DNA of 64,000 bases from Holophagales bacterium (lineage in GTDB: Bacteria; Acidobacteriota; Thermoanaerobaculia; UBA5066): NCBI GenBank assembly GCA_016716705.1, contig JADJVF010000005.1, positions 199,963 through 263,962 of the forward strand, in the 5' to 3' direction. Below the pieces are notes generated by a model. The model worked only from the letters and a program-made list of their open reading frames with translations, was not told the DNA's origin and made no database searches. Both the position numbers and the translations under genes were made by a program. Positions 44,552 to 55,234 of the stretch are shown in pieces; the first letter of the stretch is position 1; each line of letters opens with the position of its first letter.

Positions 44552-46059
44552 GCCAGCTCGATCCGGCCGCTGAAGTTCAGCGCGTTCGTCTGGCGGCGCA
44601 TGTACGCCTTCCAGGCGTCTGAGCCGCTCTCGCGCCCGCCCCCGGTCTCCTTCTCGCCCCCGAACGCCCCGCCGATCTCGGCGCCGCTCGTTCCGGTGTT
44701 GACGTTCGCGATCCCGCAGTCGCTCCCCTCGGCGGAGAGGAAGATCTCGCTCTCGACGAAGTCGTTCGTGATGATGGCGCTGGAGAGGCCCTGGGGCACC
44801 CCGTTCTGCAGGGCGATCGCCTCTTCCAGGGTCCGGTACGGCATGACGTAGACCACCGGGGCGAACGTCTCTTCCTGCACGATGGGCAGGTTTCCCGTCG
44901 TCTCCACGAGGCAGGGGGTCACGTAGCAGCCCCCGGGCTGGTCCAGCGTCTCGCCACCGCAGATCACGCGGGCCCCCTGGCCATTCGCCGTCTCGATGGC
45001 CTGCAGCATGGTGGCGACGGCGGAGGCGTCGACGAGGGGACCCATGAGGTGCTGGTCGTCGAGCGGGTCGCCGATCGTCGTCGCCGCGTAGAGGGCTTTC
45101 AGGCGCTCCACGAAGGTCCCGTAGATCGATTCGTGGACGATGACCCGCCGCGTCGACGTGCAGCGCTGCCCGGACGTGCCGATTGCCCCGAAGTAGACGG
45201 CCTTGAGGGCGATGTCCAGGTCGGCCTTGTCGCTGACGATCACCGCGTTGTTGCCGCCCAGCTCGAGGATCATCCGGCCGAAGCGCTCGATGACCAGCTT
45301 GCCGACGTGGCGGCCGCCGGGCACGGAGCCGGTGTAGGAGACGAGCGCCACGCGCGGGTCGGTGTTGATCAGGTCGCCGATGTCGCTCCCCTTTCCGATC
45401 GCGAGGCTGCAGATGGCCGGGTCGAAGCCGTGCCGCTCGAGCACGCGCTGCGCCAGGTGCGTGACGGCGACGGCGGTGAGGGGCGTCTTGCTGGAGGGCT
45501 TCCAGAGCACGGTGTCGCCGCAGACGAGCGCGAGCGCGGCGTTCCAGCTCCAGACGGCGACGGGGAAGTTGAAGGCGGTGATGACGCCGACGACGCCGAG
45601 CGGGTGCCACTGCTCCTGGAGCCGGTGCCGGCGCCGCTCGCTGGGCATGGTCAGCCCGTAGAGCTGCCGGCTGAGGCCGACGGCGAAGTCGCAGATGTCG
45701 ATCATCTCCTGGACCTCGCCGAGGCCCTCGCGGAGCGTCTTGCCCATCTCGAGGGAGACGAGCCGGGCGAGGGCGTCCTTGTTCGCCCGCAGCTCGTCGC
45801 CGATCGCCTTGACCACCTCGCCGCGCTTGGGCGCCGGCACCTGGCGCCAGGCGGCGAAGGCGCCGTGGCAGCGGCCGAGAATGGTCTCGAATTCGTCCTT
45901 CGTGACGTTCACCACCGTGGCCAGGAGCTCGCCGTCCACCGGGGAGACCACCGCCTGGGCCTTGCCGCTGCCGATCCACTCGCCCGCGAAGCCGCCGAGG
46001 TTCCGCTCTTCGATACCCAGCCCGGAAAGGATGCTCGCCGTCTTCTTCGTCGTGGCCAT
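44527..46059 (-). CDS. ALDH7-type aldehyde dehydrogenase (probable piperideine-6-carboxylate / aminoadipate-semialdehyde dehydrogenase)
   Basis: A 510-residue NAD-dependent aldehyde dehydrogenase. Catalytic residues are Asn164 (TAFNFPVAVW), Glu266 (ILELGGNN) and Cys300 (GTSGQRCTSTRR). The C-terminal NVNTGTSGAEIGGAFGGEKETGGGRESGSDAWKAYMRR is diagnostic of the ALDH7/antiquitin group, which oxidises alpha-aminoadipate semialdehyde in lysine breakdown. GGAGGTACGGGAC lies ahead of the ATG. It is divergent from a LysR gene across about 90 bp, which suggests control by that regulator. Confidence 0.9.
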   Translation of the reverse strand: MATTKKTASILSGLGIEERNLGGFAGEWIGSGKAQAVVSPVDGELLATVVNVTKDEFETILGRCHGAFAAWRQVPAPKRGEVVKAIGDELRANKDALARLVSLEMGKTLREGLGEVQEMIDICDFAVGLSRQLYGLTMPSERRRHRLQEQWHPLGVVGVITAFNFPVAVWSWNAALALVCGDTVLWKPSSKTPLTAVAVTHLAQRVLERHGFDPAICSLAIGKGSDIGDLINTDPRVALVSYTGSVPGGRHVGKLVIERFGRMILELGGNNAVIVSDKADLDIALKAVYFGAIGTSGQRCTSTRRVIVHESIYGTFVERLKALYAATTIGDPLDDQHLMGPLVDASAVATMLQAIETANGQGARVICGGETLDQPGGCYVTPCLVETTGNLPIVQEETFAPVVYVMPYRTLEEAIALQNGVPQGLSSAIITNDFVESEIFLSAEGSDCGIANVNTGTSGAEIGGAFGGEKETGGGRESGSDAWKAYMRRQTNALNFSGRIELAQGIELEL

Positions 46060-46120
46060 GTCCCGTACCTCCAGGGCGCCCGTTATAGAGGGTTACGAGC
46101 TATTTAGAAAGCTCATTGTT

Positions 46121-46147
46121 TTCATTTAATGAATGAGTACTATTCAT
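46121..46147. promoter_or_regulatory. Palindromes in the aldehyde dehydrogenase / LysR intergenic region
   Basis: TTCATTTAATGAA (46121-46133) is a perfect 13-bp palindrome. Overlapping it, ATGAAT-N7-ATTCAT spans 46129-46147, a T-N11-A-like dyad. This AT-rich spot is the likely binding site of the LysR protein encoded next to it, and argues against starting the LysR gene at 46129. Confidence 0.55.
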
Positions 46148-46149
46148 GT

Positions 46150-47058
46150 ATGTCCATTCCCACCCTCGACCTCCATCAGCTCCGTGCCTTCACCCTGGTC
46201 GTCCAGACGGGGAGCTTCTCGGCAGCGGCGAATCGCCTCCACCGCACCCAGAGCGCGGTCAGCCACGCCGTGCGCAAGCTCGAGGAGTCGGCAAAGGTGC
46301 GCCTCCTGGACCGGCGGAACCGGGAGGTCCGCCCCACGGAGGAGGGGAAGCGCCTCTACAGGGCGTGCGAGTCGGTCTTCGCGACGCTCGACGCCGCCCA
46401 GGAGGAGCTCCAGCAGGACCGGGGCCGGGCGGAAGGCCGGATCCGCCTCGGGGCGACGGTGGAGTTCGGCTGCAGCGTCCTCATGCGCTACATCCAGCCG
46501 TTCCTCGCGGCCCACCCCGGCATCGAGATGGACTTCCACCTGAGCCACGACCTGCTGACGCCGCTGCTGCGCGAGGACGTCGACCTGGCCATCGACTGCG
46601 TGGAACATCCCCTCACCGAGCTGCAGCGGACTCCGCTCTTCCGCGAGGCCTTCATGGTGGCCTGCGCGCCGGCGTACCTCGCGACGCACCGGATCCAGGA
46701 CCCGTCGGACCTTTCCCGCTGCACGGTCCTGTCGCTGGACAAGGAATGCGCCTGGTGGGAGCGGTTCCTCACGGCGTTTCCGAAGACGCGCCGCCCCTCG
46801 TTCGGCCGCGTCATCGCCATCAACCACATCCGGGGCCTGATCACGGCGGCCGTCCACGGGCTCGGCGTCCTGATCGCCCCGAGCTACAGCCTCCAGGGGG
46901 AGCTCGAACGGGGCGTCCTCCGGCCCCTCTTCCCGACGATCCGTCCCGTCGAGGACCGGTTCGGCCTGTACCAGAAGACCGCCAAGGCGCGCCTGGCAAA
47001 ACACCAGCTGCTGAGGGACTACCTCGTCGACCTCAGCCCGGCCGAGTTCGGGGCCTGA
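46150..47058 (+). CDS. LysR-family transcriptional regulator
   Basis: A LysR protein of about 302 residues. The N-terminal helix-turn-helix is LHQLRAFTLVVQTGSFSAAANRLHRTQSAVSHAVRKLEE. A two-lobed effector domain of about 200 residues follows. The ATG at 46150 is preferred; the in-frame ATG at 46129 lies inside the operator-like palindromes. It is divergent from the ALDH7 gene and probably activates it. The effector is unknown, possibly a lysine-pathway intermediate. Confidence 0.88.
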   Translation: MSIPTLDLHQLRAFTLVVQTGSFSAAANRLHRTQSAVSHAVRKLEESAKVRLLDRRNREVRPTEEGKRLYRACESVFATLDAAQEELQQDRGRAEGRIRLGATVEFGCSVLMRYIQPFLAAHPGIEMDFHLSHDLLTPLLREDVDLAIDCVEHPLTELQRTPLFREAFMVACAPAYLATHRIQDPSDLSRCTVLSLDKECAWWERFLTAFPKTRRPSFGRVIAINHIRGLITAAVHGLGVLIAPSYSLQGELERGVLRPLFPTIRPVEDRFGLYQKTAKARLAKHQLLRDYLVDLSPAEFGA

Positions 47059-47080
47059 GCCGCGGACCGCGCCGCCGGTC

Positions 47081-48655
47081 TCATTCCCCGCTCGAGCCGC
47101 CGTCCGAGGCCCGGTCGCCGTGGCGAGCGGTGAACAGCGCCGCGGTGCCGAGCCCTCCGAGTATCCCGACCACCACGACGGCGACGAGCTGCGTCCAGCC
47201 ACCGACCGTGGCCGGCTGGAAGAAGGTCGCCGCCGCGGCGCCGAAGTCGAAGCCGGCGGCCGGGATCGCCCGATAGGACTTGATCGCGCCGAGACCGATC
47301 ATCCAGGCGCCGCTGACGACGGTCGTGACGATCGCGCCGACCAGGCCGCGCCGGGCGATCTGCCGCCCGGTCATCCGCTCCCGGATGGCGACCGTCTCGG
47401 CCGTGAAGCGCGGCTCGCGCACGCCGATCGGGGCGAACCGCTGCAGGAGGAGCAGTCCCGGCACGCCGGCGACGATCGTGAACCAGAAGAAGGCGCGCCA
47501 GCCGGCGGCGTCCACGATGAGGCCGGTGATCGGCCCGCCGAGGATGCGGGGGAGGCCGAAGAGCGACGAGAAGAGCGCGTACTGGGTCGCCGAGAACCTC
47601 TTCTCGGTGATGCGCAGGAGGAGGACGCCGAACGCCCCCATCCCGAGGCCGCTCGTGATCATCTCGAACGCCATCGCGCCGTACATGACCGGGCGTCCGC
47701 CCGGCCAGTAGGTGATCAGGACGTAGCCGATGTTCGAGAAGATCTGGAAGAAGCCGAAGATCCAGAGCGAGTGCCCGAGGCCGATCCGGGTGCAGGCGAC
47801 GCCGCCGAGGAACGTGCCGGCGATCGTCAGGGCGACGCCCGCGGTGCCGAGGACGAAGCCGCGGTCGAACCCGCCGTACCCCATGTCGATGAGGAAGGGC
47901 CGCAGCAGCGACTGCGAGAGCGCGTCGGCCAGCTTGTAGAGGACGACGAAGACGAGGATCTCGACCGCGCGGTGGCGCGAGAGGCACTCGAGGAACGGCA
48001 GCCAGATCGCGTCGCGCAGCGTCTTCGGCCCGGCCGGCGGCTCCTCCGGCTCCGGCGAGCGCCAGGTGACGAGGACGAGCGGCAGGTAGACGAGGCCGAG
48101 GAGGAGGTTGACCGCGCCCCACCCGAGGCTCGCCGCCGCCCAGATCGCGAGGCCGCCCGAGAGGGTCATGGCCGCCCGATAGACGGCCGTGCGCAGGCCG
48201 ACCGCGACGCCGTGCTCTTCCTTCCTCAGGACGTCGACCGCGTAGGCGTCGATCGCGATGTCCTGCGTCGCGGCCGAGAGCGCGACGGCGAGCGTCAGCG
48301 CCAGCGCGACCCACGGCGTCTCGGGACGGCTTCCCACGCCGGAGAGCCCGAGCCCCGAGAGCGCGAGAGCCACCTGCGCCACCGCGATCCACCCGCGCCG
48401 CCGGCCCCAGAACGGCAGCCGGAAACGGTCCATGAGCGGCGACCAGAGAAACTTGAAGGACCAGGGGGCCTGCGCGAGGGTGAAGAGCCCGACGACGCGG
48501 ATGTCGACGCCCATCGAGCGCATCCAGTCGGGGATCGCGATCCAGACCAGCCCGAGCGGCAGCCCCGACGAGAACGACAGCGCCACCACCGCCGCCACCC
48601 GCGACAACGTCCCCCTCTGCGCCTCTTCCGGCGTCCCCGAAACCGGTTCGCTCAT
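47081..48655 (-). CDS. AmpG-like MFS transporter
   Basis: A 524-residue major-facilitator protein with about 12-14 helices. SSGLPLGLVWIAIPDWMRSMGV and FKFLWSPLMDRFRLPFWGRRRGWI match the AmpG/PAT group, whose known members import muropeptides or acetyl-CoA. SAATQDIAIDAYAVDVL is another family mark. The ATG at 48655 (MSEPVSG) is chosen; the 32 residues before it are low-complexity. It converges on the LysR gene. The substrate is inferred from family only. Confidence 0.85.
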   Translation of the reverse strand: MSEPVSGTPEEAQRGTLSRVAAVVALSFSSGLPLGLVWIAIPDWMRSMGVDIRVVGLFTLAQAPWSFKFLWSPLMDRFRLPFWGRRRGWIAVAQVALALSGLGLSGVGSRPETPWVALALTLAVALSAATQDIAIDAYAVDVLRKEEHGVAVGLRTAVYRAAMTLSGGLAIWAAASLGWGAVNLLLGLVYLPLVLVTWRSPEPEEPPAGPKTLRDAIWLPFLECLSRHRAVEILVFVVLYKLADALSQSLLRPFLIDMGYGGFDRGFVLGTAGVALTIAGTFLGGVACTRIGLGHSLWIFGFFQIFSNIGYVLITYWPGGRPVMYGAMAFEMITSGLGMGAFGVLLLRITEKRFSATQYALFSSLFGLPRILGGPITGLIVDAAGWRAFFWFTIVAGVPGLLLLQRFAPIGVREPRFTAETVAIRERMTGRQIARRGLVGAIVTTVVSGAWMIGLGAIKSYRAIPAAGFDFGAAAATFFQPATVGGWTQLVAVVVVGILGGLGTAALFTARHGDRASDGGSSGE

Positions 48656-48760
48656 GGCGCGGGGATTGTACGGGGAGGACGTGGGCGTGGTGTCCGTGGA
48701 AGGTCCTGAGCCCGGGCTCGCGCGTGGTTCGGCCTCGTGACGCCCTCCCACTCTCCGGGA

Positions 48761-49543
48761 TCAGGCCAGGCCCAGGTCCTCGGCGAGAAGCGCGTAGTCG
48801 ACCGCGCCTCGCGAAGAGGGGTCGAGCTCGTAGATCGTCTTTCCCGTCCGGGGCGCCTCGGCGAGCGCCGAGTTGATCCGGATGGGGGTCAGGATCTTCG
48901 TGAACCTCTCGCGGATCGCTTCGAGCGTCTCGTCCGACACGTGGGTCCTCAGGTCGTAGAAGGTCGGCAGCACACCGTCGATCCGCAGGGGCCTCGGCCG
49001 GTCCGCGTCGATCACCGCCACGAACCGCTTCGTTCGCTCGAGGGCGGGCAGCGAGAGCGGCTCGAGCTTGGCTGGCAGGATGAGCTCGTGGGCGGCGAAC
49101 CAGGCGTTCTCGAGAAGGAGCGAGGCGGACGGCGGACAATCGAGGAAGACGACGTCGTAGCCCTCTCCGTCGAGGTCTCCGAGACGCCGTTCGAGGCGGT
49201 GACGCCGCTTCTCCTTCCCCTTCTCGCGCAGCTGGTCCTCCGCCGCCAGAAGCCGGGCTCCCGCCACGACCACGTCGAGGTTCGGCCGGCTCTCTCGCGC
49301 GACGACCTCTTCGAACGCTGCGTCACCGACGAGCCAGGCGTCGAGGCCCGTCTCGCTATCGAGGCCGATCGACGAGCCCACGCACCCTTGCGGGTCGACG
49401 TCCACGAGAAGCACCTTTCGTCCCGCTCGCGCGCAGGCGGCCGCCAGATTGACGGCGGTCGTCGTCTTTCCCACGCCGCCCTTCAAGGCGGAGACCGCGA
49501 GGATTCGTCGTTTTCGCATCAGAGACCGCCGGAATTCTGACAC
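48761..49543 (-). CDS. Orphan ParA-family ATPase
   Basis: A 260-residue (or 252 from the ATG at 49519) ParA/Soj protein with the deviant Walker A KGGVGKTTTAVNLA, the switch-I region VDVDPQGCVGSSIGLD, and Walker B DVVFLDCPPSASLLLENA. It binds ATP, dimerises and associates with the nucleoid or cargo. No parB-like gene or parS cluster is adjacent, so its cargo is not chromosome segregation by any evidence here. Confidence 0.88.
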   Translation of the reverse strand: MSEFRRSLMRKRRILAVSALKGGVGKTTTAVNLAAACARAGRKVLLVDVDPQGCVGSSIGLDSETGLDAWLVGDAAFEEVVARESRPNLDVVVAGARLLAAEDQLREKGKEKRRHRLERRLGDLDGEGYDVVFLDCPPSASLLLENAWFAAHELILPAKLEPLSLPALERTKRFVAVIDADRPRPLRIDGVLPTFYDLRTHVSDETLEAIRERFTKILTPIRINSALAEAPRTGKTIYELDPSSRGAVDYALLAEDLGLA

Positions 49544-49583
49544 GGGGTCGTCCGCCGGCCCGAGCTGGAGCGCCGGCGGGCTG

Positions 49584-50575
<992 letters not shown>

Positions 50576-50610
50576 CGATTCTCCCTCGGGTCGAGCCGGG
50601 ACACGGAGGC

Positions 50611-52416
50611 TCAGGCGTGGGTCGTCGCGTCGTGCCGGCTTTCGGCGGCGGCGTACATGGCGTCGATGTCCTCGCTGTAGTGCTGCTCGACCACGCGCCG
50701 CCTGACCTTGAGGGTGGGCGTGACCTCGCCCGCGTCCTGCGTCAGCTCGCGGGGCAGCACCTTGAAGCGCTTGATCTGCTCGTAGCCGGCGAGCTCGCTC
50801 GAGCGCTCGAGCAGGATTTGCCTGTAGATGGCCTCGACCTCGGGACGCTTCACCAGCTCCTCGCGTGAGGAGAAGGGGATCCCGTCCTTCCTGGCGCGCT
50901 CCTCGAGCGCCGGGAAGTTCGGCACGATGAGTGCGCTGAGGTAGCTCCGCCGGTCGCCGATGACGACGACCTGCTCGAGCAGGGGGTGCCCGGCGAGCAC
51001 CCCTTCGACGCGCTGGGGCGCGACGTTCTTGCCCTGCGAGGTGATGATGAGGTCCTTGATGCGGTCCGTGATGCGCAGGTAGCCGTCCGGCTCGAGGACG
51101 CCGACGTCGCCGGTCCTGAACCAGCCATCCTCGAAGGCGGCGGCGGTCTCGGCGGGCTTGCCCCAGTAACCCTTCATCACGTTGTCGCCACGCACCTGCA
51201 CCTCGCCCGCATCGCCGATACGCACCTCGCAGCCCGGGATGGGGCGGCCGACGGTGCCGAAGCGGAAGGCGCCGGGCGCGTTGCAGGTGACCATGGGCGA
51301 GGTCTCGGTGAGGCCGTAGCCCTGGCAGACGAGGAGCCCGACCGACAGGAAGAACTCTTCGATCTCCTTGCTCAGCGGCGCGCCGCCGGCCGAGAAGAAC
51401 CTCTTGTCGCCCCCCACGGCCTCTCTGATCTTCGACAGGACCAGCTTGTCGGCGAGCGCGTGCCGTACCTTGAGCGCCGGGCCCACCCTCCGTCCAGTGC
51501 GGCTCGCGTGCTCGAAGGCCGAGCCCACGCCGAGCGCCCATCGGAACAGATGCCTGCGCAGGGGCGAGCTCTTCGAGACACGGTCCTGTATGGCCGCGTA
51601 CACCTTCTCGTAGAGCCGCGGGACGCTCACCATCGCCGTGGGCCGGACCTCGGGCATGGCGGTGACGGCGTCCTTGGGGTCCCGCACGTACACGTTGGCC
51701 GCGCCGCTGCGGAAGACGAAGTACGACCAGGCCCGCTCGTAGACGTGGCTGAGCGGCAGGAAACAGAGGCTGCGGTCCTCGGGACCGAACTCGAATCGCT
51801 CGTCGAGGGCGCGGAACTGCGAGGCGAAGTTGGCGTGGGTGAGCATGGCGCCCTTGCGGTCACCCGTGGTCCCCGAGGTGTAGATGATGGTGGCGAGGTC
51901 CTCGAGCTTCGCCGCGGCCAGGCGGGCCTCGACCCGGGCCGCGCTCTCGGGCGTGGCGCGGGCGAGGAAGTCGGCGAGCGACGAGGAGCGCGGACCGGAG
52001 AGGCGCGTCGCCGGGTCGAACGCGACGAGCGCGGGGGCGACCGACTCGAAGGCCACCACCTTGTCGTGCTGCTCCTGGCCGCCGACGAACACGAGCTTCG
52101 CGCCGGAGTCGAGGAAAACCTGTTCCGCCTGCTTGCTCGTGTCCGTCGCGTAGATGGGCACGCCGACGGCGCCGGCCATCAGCACGCCGAAGTCGGTGAT
52201 GGCCCAGTCGGGGCCGTTGGGGGCGAAGATCGCCACCCGGTCTCCGGCCTCGATGCCGGCGCTGACCAGGGCGCGCGCAATGGCCTCGACGCGCGTTGCG
52301 AGCTCGGCGTAGGTGATGGAGTGCCACTCCCGGCCATCGCGGTAGCGCATCGCTTCCCGTGAGCCGAAGGTCTTCGCCGATTCCCGGATCATGCGTGAGA
52401 GATGGACCAGGGCCAT
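50611..52416 (-). CDS. Long-chain acyl-CoA synthetase (AMP-forming)
   Basis: A 601-residue adenylate-forming ligase. The P-loop motif is TIIYTSGTTGDRKGAMLTH, then GYGLTETSPMVTCN, GWFRTGDVGVLEPDGYLRITDRIKDLIITSQGKNVAP, and the catalytic-lysine region of the C-terminal domain (ERFKVLPRE-like IKRFKVLPREL). It matches the FadD15/FAA-type group. It activates fatty acids to acyl-CoA, which could feed the fad operon at 22591-31666. It starts 36 bp upstream of the aldo/keto reductase gene. Confidence 0.92.
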   Translation of the reverse strand: MALVHLSRMIRESAKTFGSREAMRYRDGREWHSITYAELATRVEAIARALVSAGIEAGDRVAIFAPNGPDWAITDFGVLMAGAVGVPIYATDTSKQAEQVFLDSGAKLVFVGGQEQHDKVVAFESVAPALVAFDPATRLSGPRSSSLADFLARATPESAARVEARLAAAKLEDLATIIYTSGTTGDRKGAMLTHANFASQFRALDERFEFGPEDRSLCFLPLSHVYERAWSYFVFRSGAANVYVRDPKDAVTAMPEVRPTAMVSVPRLYEKVYAAIQDRVSKSSPLRRHLFRWALGVGSAFEHASRTGRRVGPALKVRHALADKLVLSKIREAVGGDKRFFSAGGAPLSKEIEEFFLSVGLLVCQGYGLTETSPMVTCNAPGAFRFGTVGRPIPGCEVRIGDAGEVQVRGDNVMKGYWGKPAETAAAFEDGWFRTGDVGVLEPDGYLRITDRIKDLIITSQGKNVAPQRVEGVLAGHPLLEQVVVIGDRRSYLSALIVPNFPALEERARKDGIPFSSREELVKRPEVEAIYRQILLERSSELAGYEQIKRFKVLPRELTQDAGEVTPTLKVRRRVVEQHYSEDIDAMYAAAESRHDATTHA

Positions 52417-52536
52417 GGTGCTCCTCCCTCCAATTGCTGCATCGCGTCTATGACACCACGATCCGTGGCCAACTGTAAGGGGTCCGTCACGACGTCCGGG
52501 GAAGCGTCCTGGAAACTGTACATCCCGACTGGCGGG

Positions 52537-52546
52537 GATAAGATTC
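52537..52546 (+). promoter_or_regulatory. Shared -10-like box GATAAGATTC of kinase 1
   Basis: GATAAGATTC lies 82 bp before the kinase GTG. The same ten bases lie exactly 82 bp before the next kinase's GTG (55144-55153). TAAGAT fits a -10 element; no good -35 is seen. Confidence 0.45.
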
Positions 52547-52627
52547 GCCCAGGAATCAGAAAAAGGTTCGGGACCTGACCGGCCCTCTGCGATCGTGGGC
52601 GGCCGGACGACGATCGGGAGGTGAGGC

Positions 52628-55054
52628 GTGGCGCTCGCTCCCGGGACGAGACTGGGCCCGTACGAGGTGGTGTCGTCGGTCGGGGCGGGTGGGATGGGGG
52701 AGGTCTACCGTGCCCGCGACTCCCGCCTGGGCCGGGATGTCGCGGTCAAAGTGCTGGCGACCGAAGTCGCCTCCGATCCGGGACGGCTGCGACGTTTCGA
52801 GCTGGAAGCCCGTTCCACCGGTCAGCTCAACCACCCGAACGTCCTCGCGGTGTACGACGTCGGCAGTCACGACGGTGCACCCTACATCGTCACCGAGCTG
52901 CTGGAAGGCGAGACTCTCGCGGCGCGGCTGCGCGGCGCGGACCTCACCGCCCGCACGGCGGTCGAGCTCGGTGTGCAGATCGCTCAGGGGCTTGCGGCGG
53001 CGCACGGGAAGGGAATCGTTCACCGCGACCTGAAGCCCGCGAACATCTTCCTCACGGGGGACGGTGTCGTGAAGATCCTCGACTTCGGCCTGGCGAAGCA
53101 CGTCGAAAGCTCTCCAGCTCGTGAAGAGATCTCGAGCCTGCCGACGGAGGACCCGGGCACGACAGCCGGGGTCGTGCTCGGCACGGTCGGCTACATGTCG
53201 CCCGAGCAGGTCCGGGGCCTGCACGTCGACCATCGGACGGACATCTTCGCTTTCGGCTGCGTGCTCTACGAGGCGCTCGCAGGCAGGCGAGCCTTCCAGG
53301 GGGAGACCCACGCGGACGTGCTGGCAGCGATCCTCGCCAGGGATCCCGATCCCCTGCCCCCTGCGATCCCTCCCGCCCTGGTCTCCATCGTGCGGCAGTG
53401 CCTGGAGAAGCGCCCCGAGGACCGGATCTCCTCCGCCCACGACGTAGCCCTGGCCCTCCAGGCGGTCTCGACCTCCGGAGGCACGGCGCCCGTTCCCCCG
53501 AGACCCGTCGGATGGCGGAGGCGGCACCGGTTCGCCGTGGCGGGCGGGGCGGCGGTCGTCGTGCTCGCGGCCGCTCTGCTGGCGCTGGACGCCGGCGGTT
53601 TGCGCTCGAGATGGCTCGGCCGGGACTCGCGGGGGCCGTCCATCCGCTCCCTCGCGGTCCTTCCCCTGACGAACCTCTCCGGCGACCCCGCCCAGGAGTA
53701 CTTCTCCGACGGCATGACCGAAGAGCTCATCACCCACCTCTCGAAGATCTCCGCCCTGAAGGTCATCTCGCGTACCTCCGCGATGCGGTACAGAGACACC
53801 CGGAAGGCCCTGAAGGAGATCGCGCGAGAGCTGGGTGTGGACGGGATCGTCGAGGGTTCGGTCCTGCGCTCCGGGGAGCGCGTGCGGATCACCGCGCAGC
53901 TGATCGACGCATCCACCGACGCGCACCTCTGGGCGGAGAGTTACGAGCGCGAACTCAAGGATGTCCTGGCGCTGCAGGGGGAGGTCGCGCGGACCATCGC
54001 GGGCGCCGTGAACGTCGCCCTGACCCCGCGGGAGCAGGAGCGTCTTTCCAGGATTCGCCCGGTCGATCCGGAGGCCTACGAGGCCTACCTCAAGGGCATG
54101 TACAACTGGATGAAGCTGACGCCCCAGGGGATAGACGCCTCAAGGGTGTACTTCGAGCGGGCGCTCGAGAAGGACCCGTCATATGCCCTGGCCTACCAGG
54201 GGCTCGCGTGGTTCTGGCTGAGCCGCCAGCAGACGGGCATGGTGGGGCCGAGCGAGGCCGGGCCCAGGGCCAGGGCTGCGGCCATCCAGGCCATCGCACT
54301 GGACGACGCCTGCGCCGAGGCGCATGAGGCCCTGGCCGCCGTCAAGACCTGGACCGATTGGGACTGGGCGGGCGCAGAACCCGAGTGGCGGCGCACTTTC
54401 GAGCTCAACCCGAACTCGTCCACCGCGCACGCCTACTATGCGGTCTTCCTCGCGATCATCGGGCGCAGAGACGAAGCGTTGCCGCACAGCGAGCGGGCCA
54501 TCGAACTGGACCCCTCCAACGCACTCTTCCGGGTCCTCTACGCGAAGGTTCTCGTCTACGCCCGACGCTACGACGACGCCCTGGCGGCGGCTGGCGAGGC
54601 GCTGTCCATCCAGCCCGGAATGGGCTCCGCCAGGAGTACGCGCCGGCAGATCTACGTCATAAGTGGGATGCGGAAAGAACAGCTCGCCGAACAGCGGGAT
54701 CAGGTCAGCTACGACCCCGGCCGCGTGGCCGCCGTGGAGAGGGGCCTGGCCGAGGGTGGATACGAGGGAGCGCAGCGAGCGATCGCCGACCTGTTCGTCG
54801 AGCGGTACGAGAGAGCAGGTGGGGAGCCCAACGCAGGGACGCTCCGCGTCTCCATGCCATGCACGATCGCCCTGCGGTATCGCGACGCCGGTGACTACGA
54901 CCGGGCCATGGACTGGCTCGAGAAGGCCTACGAGGTGCGAGACCCGGGCCTCCCGTACGACATCCCGTCGCCCGTCTACGATCCCATGCGCTCCAATCCA
55001 CGCTTTCAGGCCCTGGCGCGCCGCATGAACCTGCCTCTCGAGGGCGCGAAATGA
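52628..55054 (+). CDS. Membrane Ser/Thr protein kinase with adenylate-cyclase-like and TPR region
   Basis: An 808-residue protein starting at GTG after GGGAGGTGA. The kinase domain (residues 11-280) has GAGGMGEVYRARD, catalytic HRDLKPANIF and DFGLAK. A single membrane helix is near 300-320. Outside it, SIRSLAVLPLTNLSGDPAQEYFSDGMTEELI to about 460 is the conserved region seen downstream of many cyclase and kinase sensors. TPR repeats follow to the end (SYALAYQGLAWFWLSR, PSNALFRVLYAKVLVYARRYDDAL). It is nearly identical at DNA level over the kinase domain to the next gene. This architecture is abundant in Acidobacteriota. Confidence 0.92.
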   Translation: MALAPGTRLGPYEVVSSVGAGGMGEVYRARDSRLGRDVAVKVLATEVASDPGRLRRFELEARSTGQLNHPNVLAVYDVGSHDGAPYIVTELLEGETLAARLRGADLTARTAVELGVQIAQGLAAAHGKGIVHRDLKPANIFLTGDGVVKILDFGLAKHVESSPAREEISSLPTEDPGTTAGVVLGTVGYMSPEQVRGLHVDHRTDIFAFGCVLYEALAGRRAFQGETHADVLAAILARDPDPLPPAIPPALVSIVRQCLEKRPEDRISSAHDVALALQAVSTSGGTAPVPPRPVGWRRRHRFAVAGGAAVVVLAAALLALDAGGLRSRWLGRDSRGPSIRSLAVLPLTNLSGDPAQEYFSDGMTEELITHLSKISALKVISRTSAMRYRDTRKALKEIARELGVDGIVEGSVLRSGERVRITAQLIDASTDAHLWAESYERELKDVLALQGEVARTIAGAVNVALTPREQERLSRIRPVDPEAYEAYLKGMYNWMKLTPQGIDASRVYFERALEKDPSYALAYQGLAWFWLSRQQTGMVGPSEAGPRARAAAIQAIALDDACAEAHEALAAVKTWTDWDWAGAEPEWRRTFELNPNSSTAHAYYAVFLAIIGRRDEALPHSERAIELDPSNALFRVLYAKVLVYARRYDDALAAAGEALSIQPGMGSARSTRRQIYVISGMRKEQLAEQRDQVSYDPGRVAAVERGLAEGGYEGAQRAIADLFVERYERAGGEPNAGTLRVSMPCTIALRYRDAGDYDRAMDWLEKAYEVRDPGLPYDIPSPVYDPMRSNPRFQALARRMNLPLEGAK

Positions 55055-55143
55055 TTGGCGGGGGACTCGGACAGTTCGACTGCTGATTCGCCGAGCCATC
55101 GGGAGGGGTACCGGCCTGGGATGGCCACTTTCCAGAGAGCGGC

Positions 55144-55153
55144 GATAAGATTC
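55144..55153 (+). promoter_or_regulatory. Shared -10-like box GATAAGATTC of kinase 2
   Basis: A second copy of the box at the same 82-bp distance from the kinase GTG. This shows that the leader was duplicated with the kinase domain. Confidence 0.45.
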
Positions 55154-55234
55154 CGATCAGATCCAGACGGAAGCTCGGGGCACGGCCGGACCTCTATAGC
55201 CGCGCCAGACCGGACGGCGATCGGGAGGTGAGAC

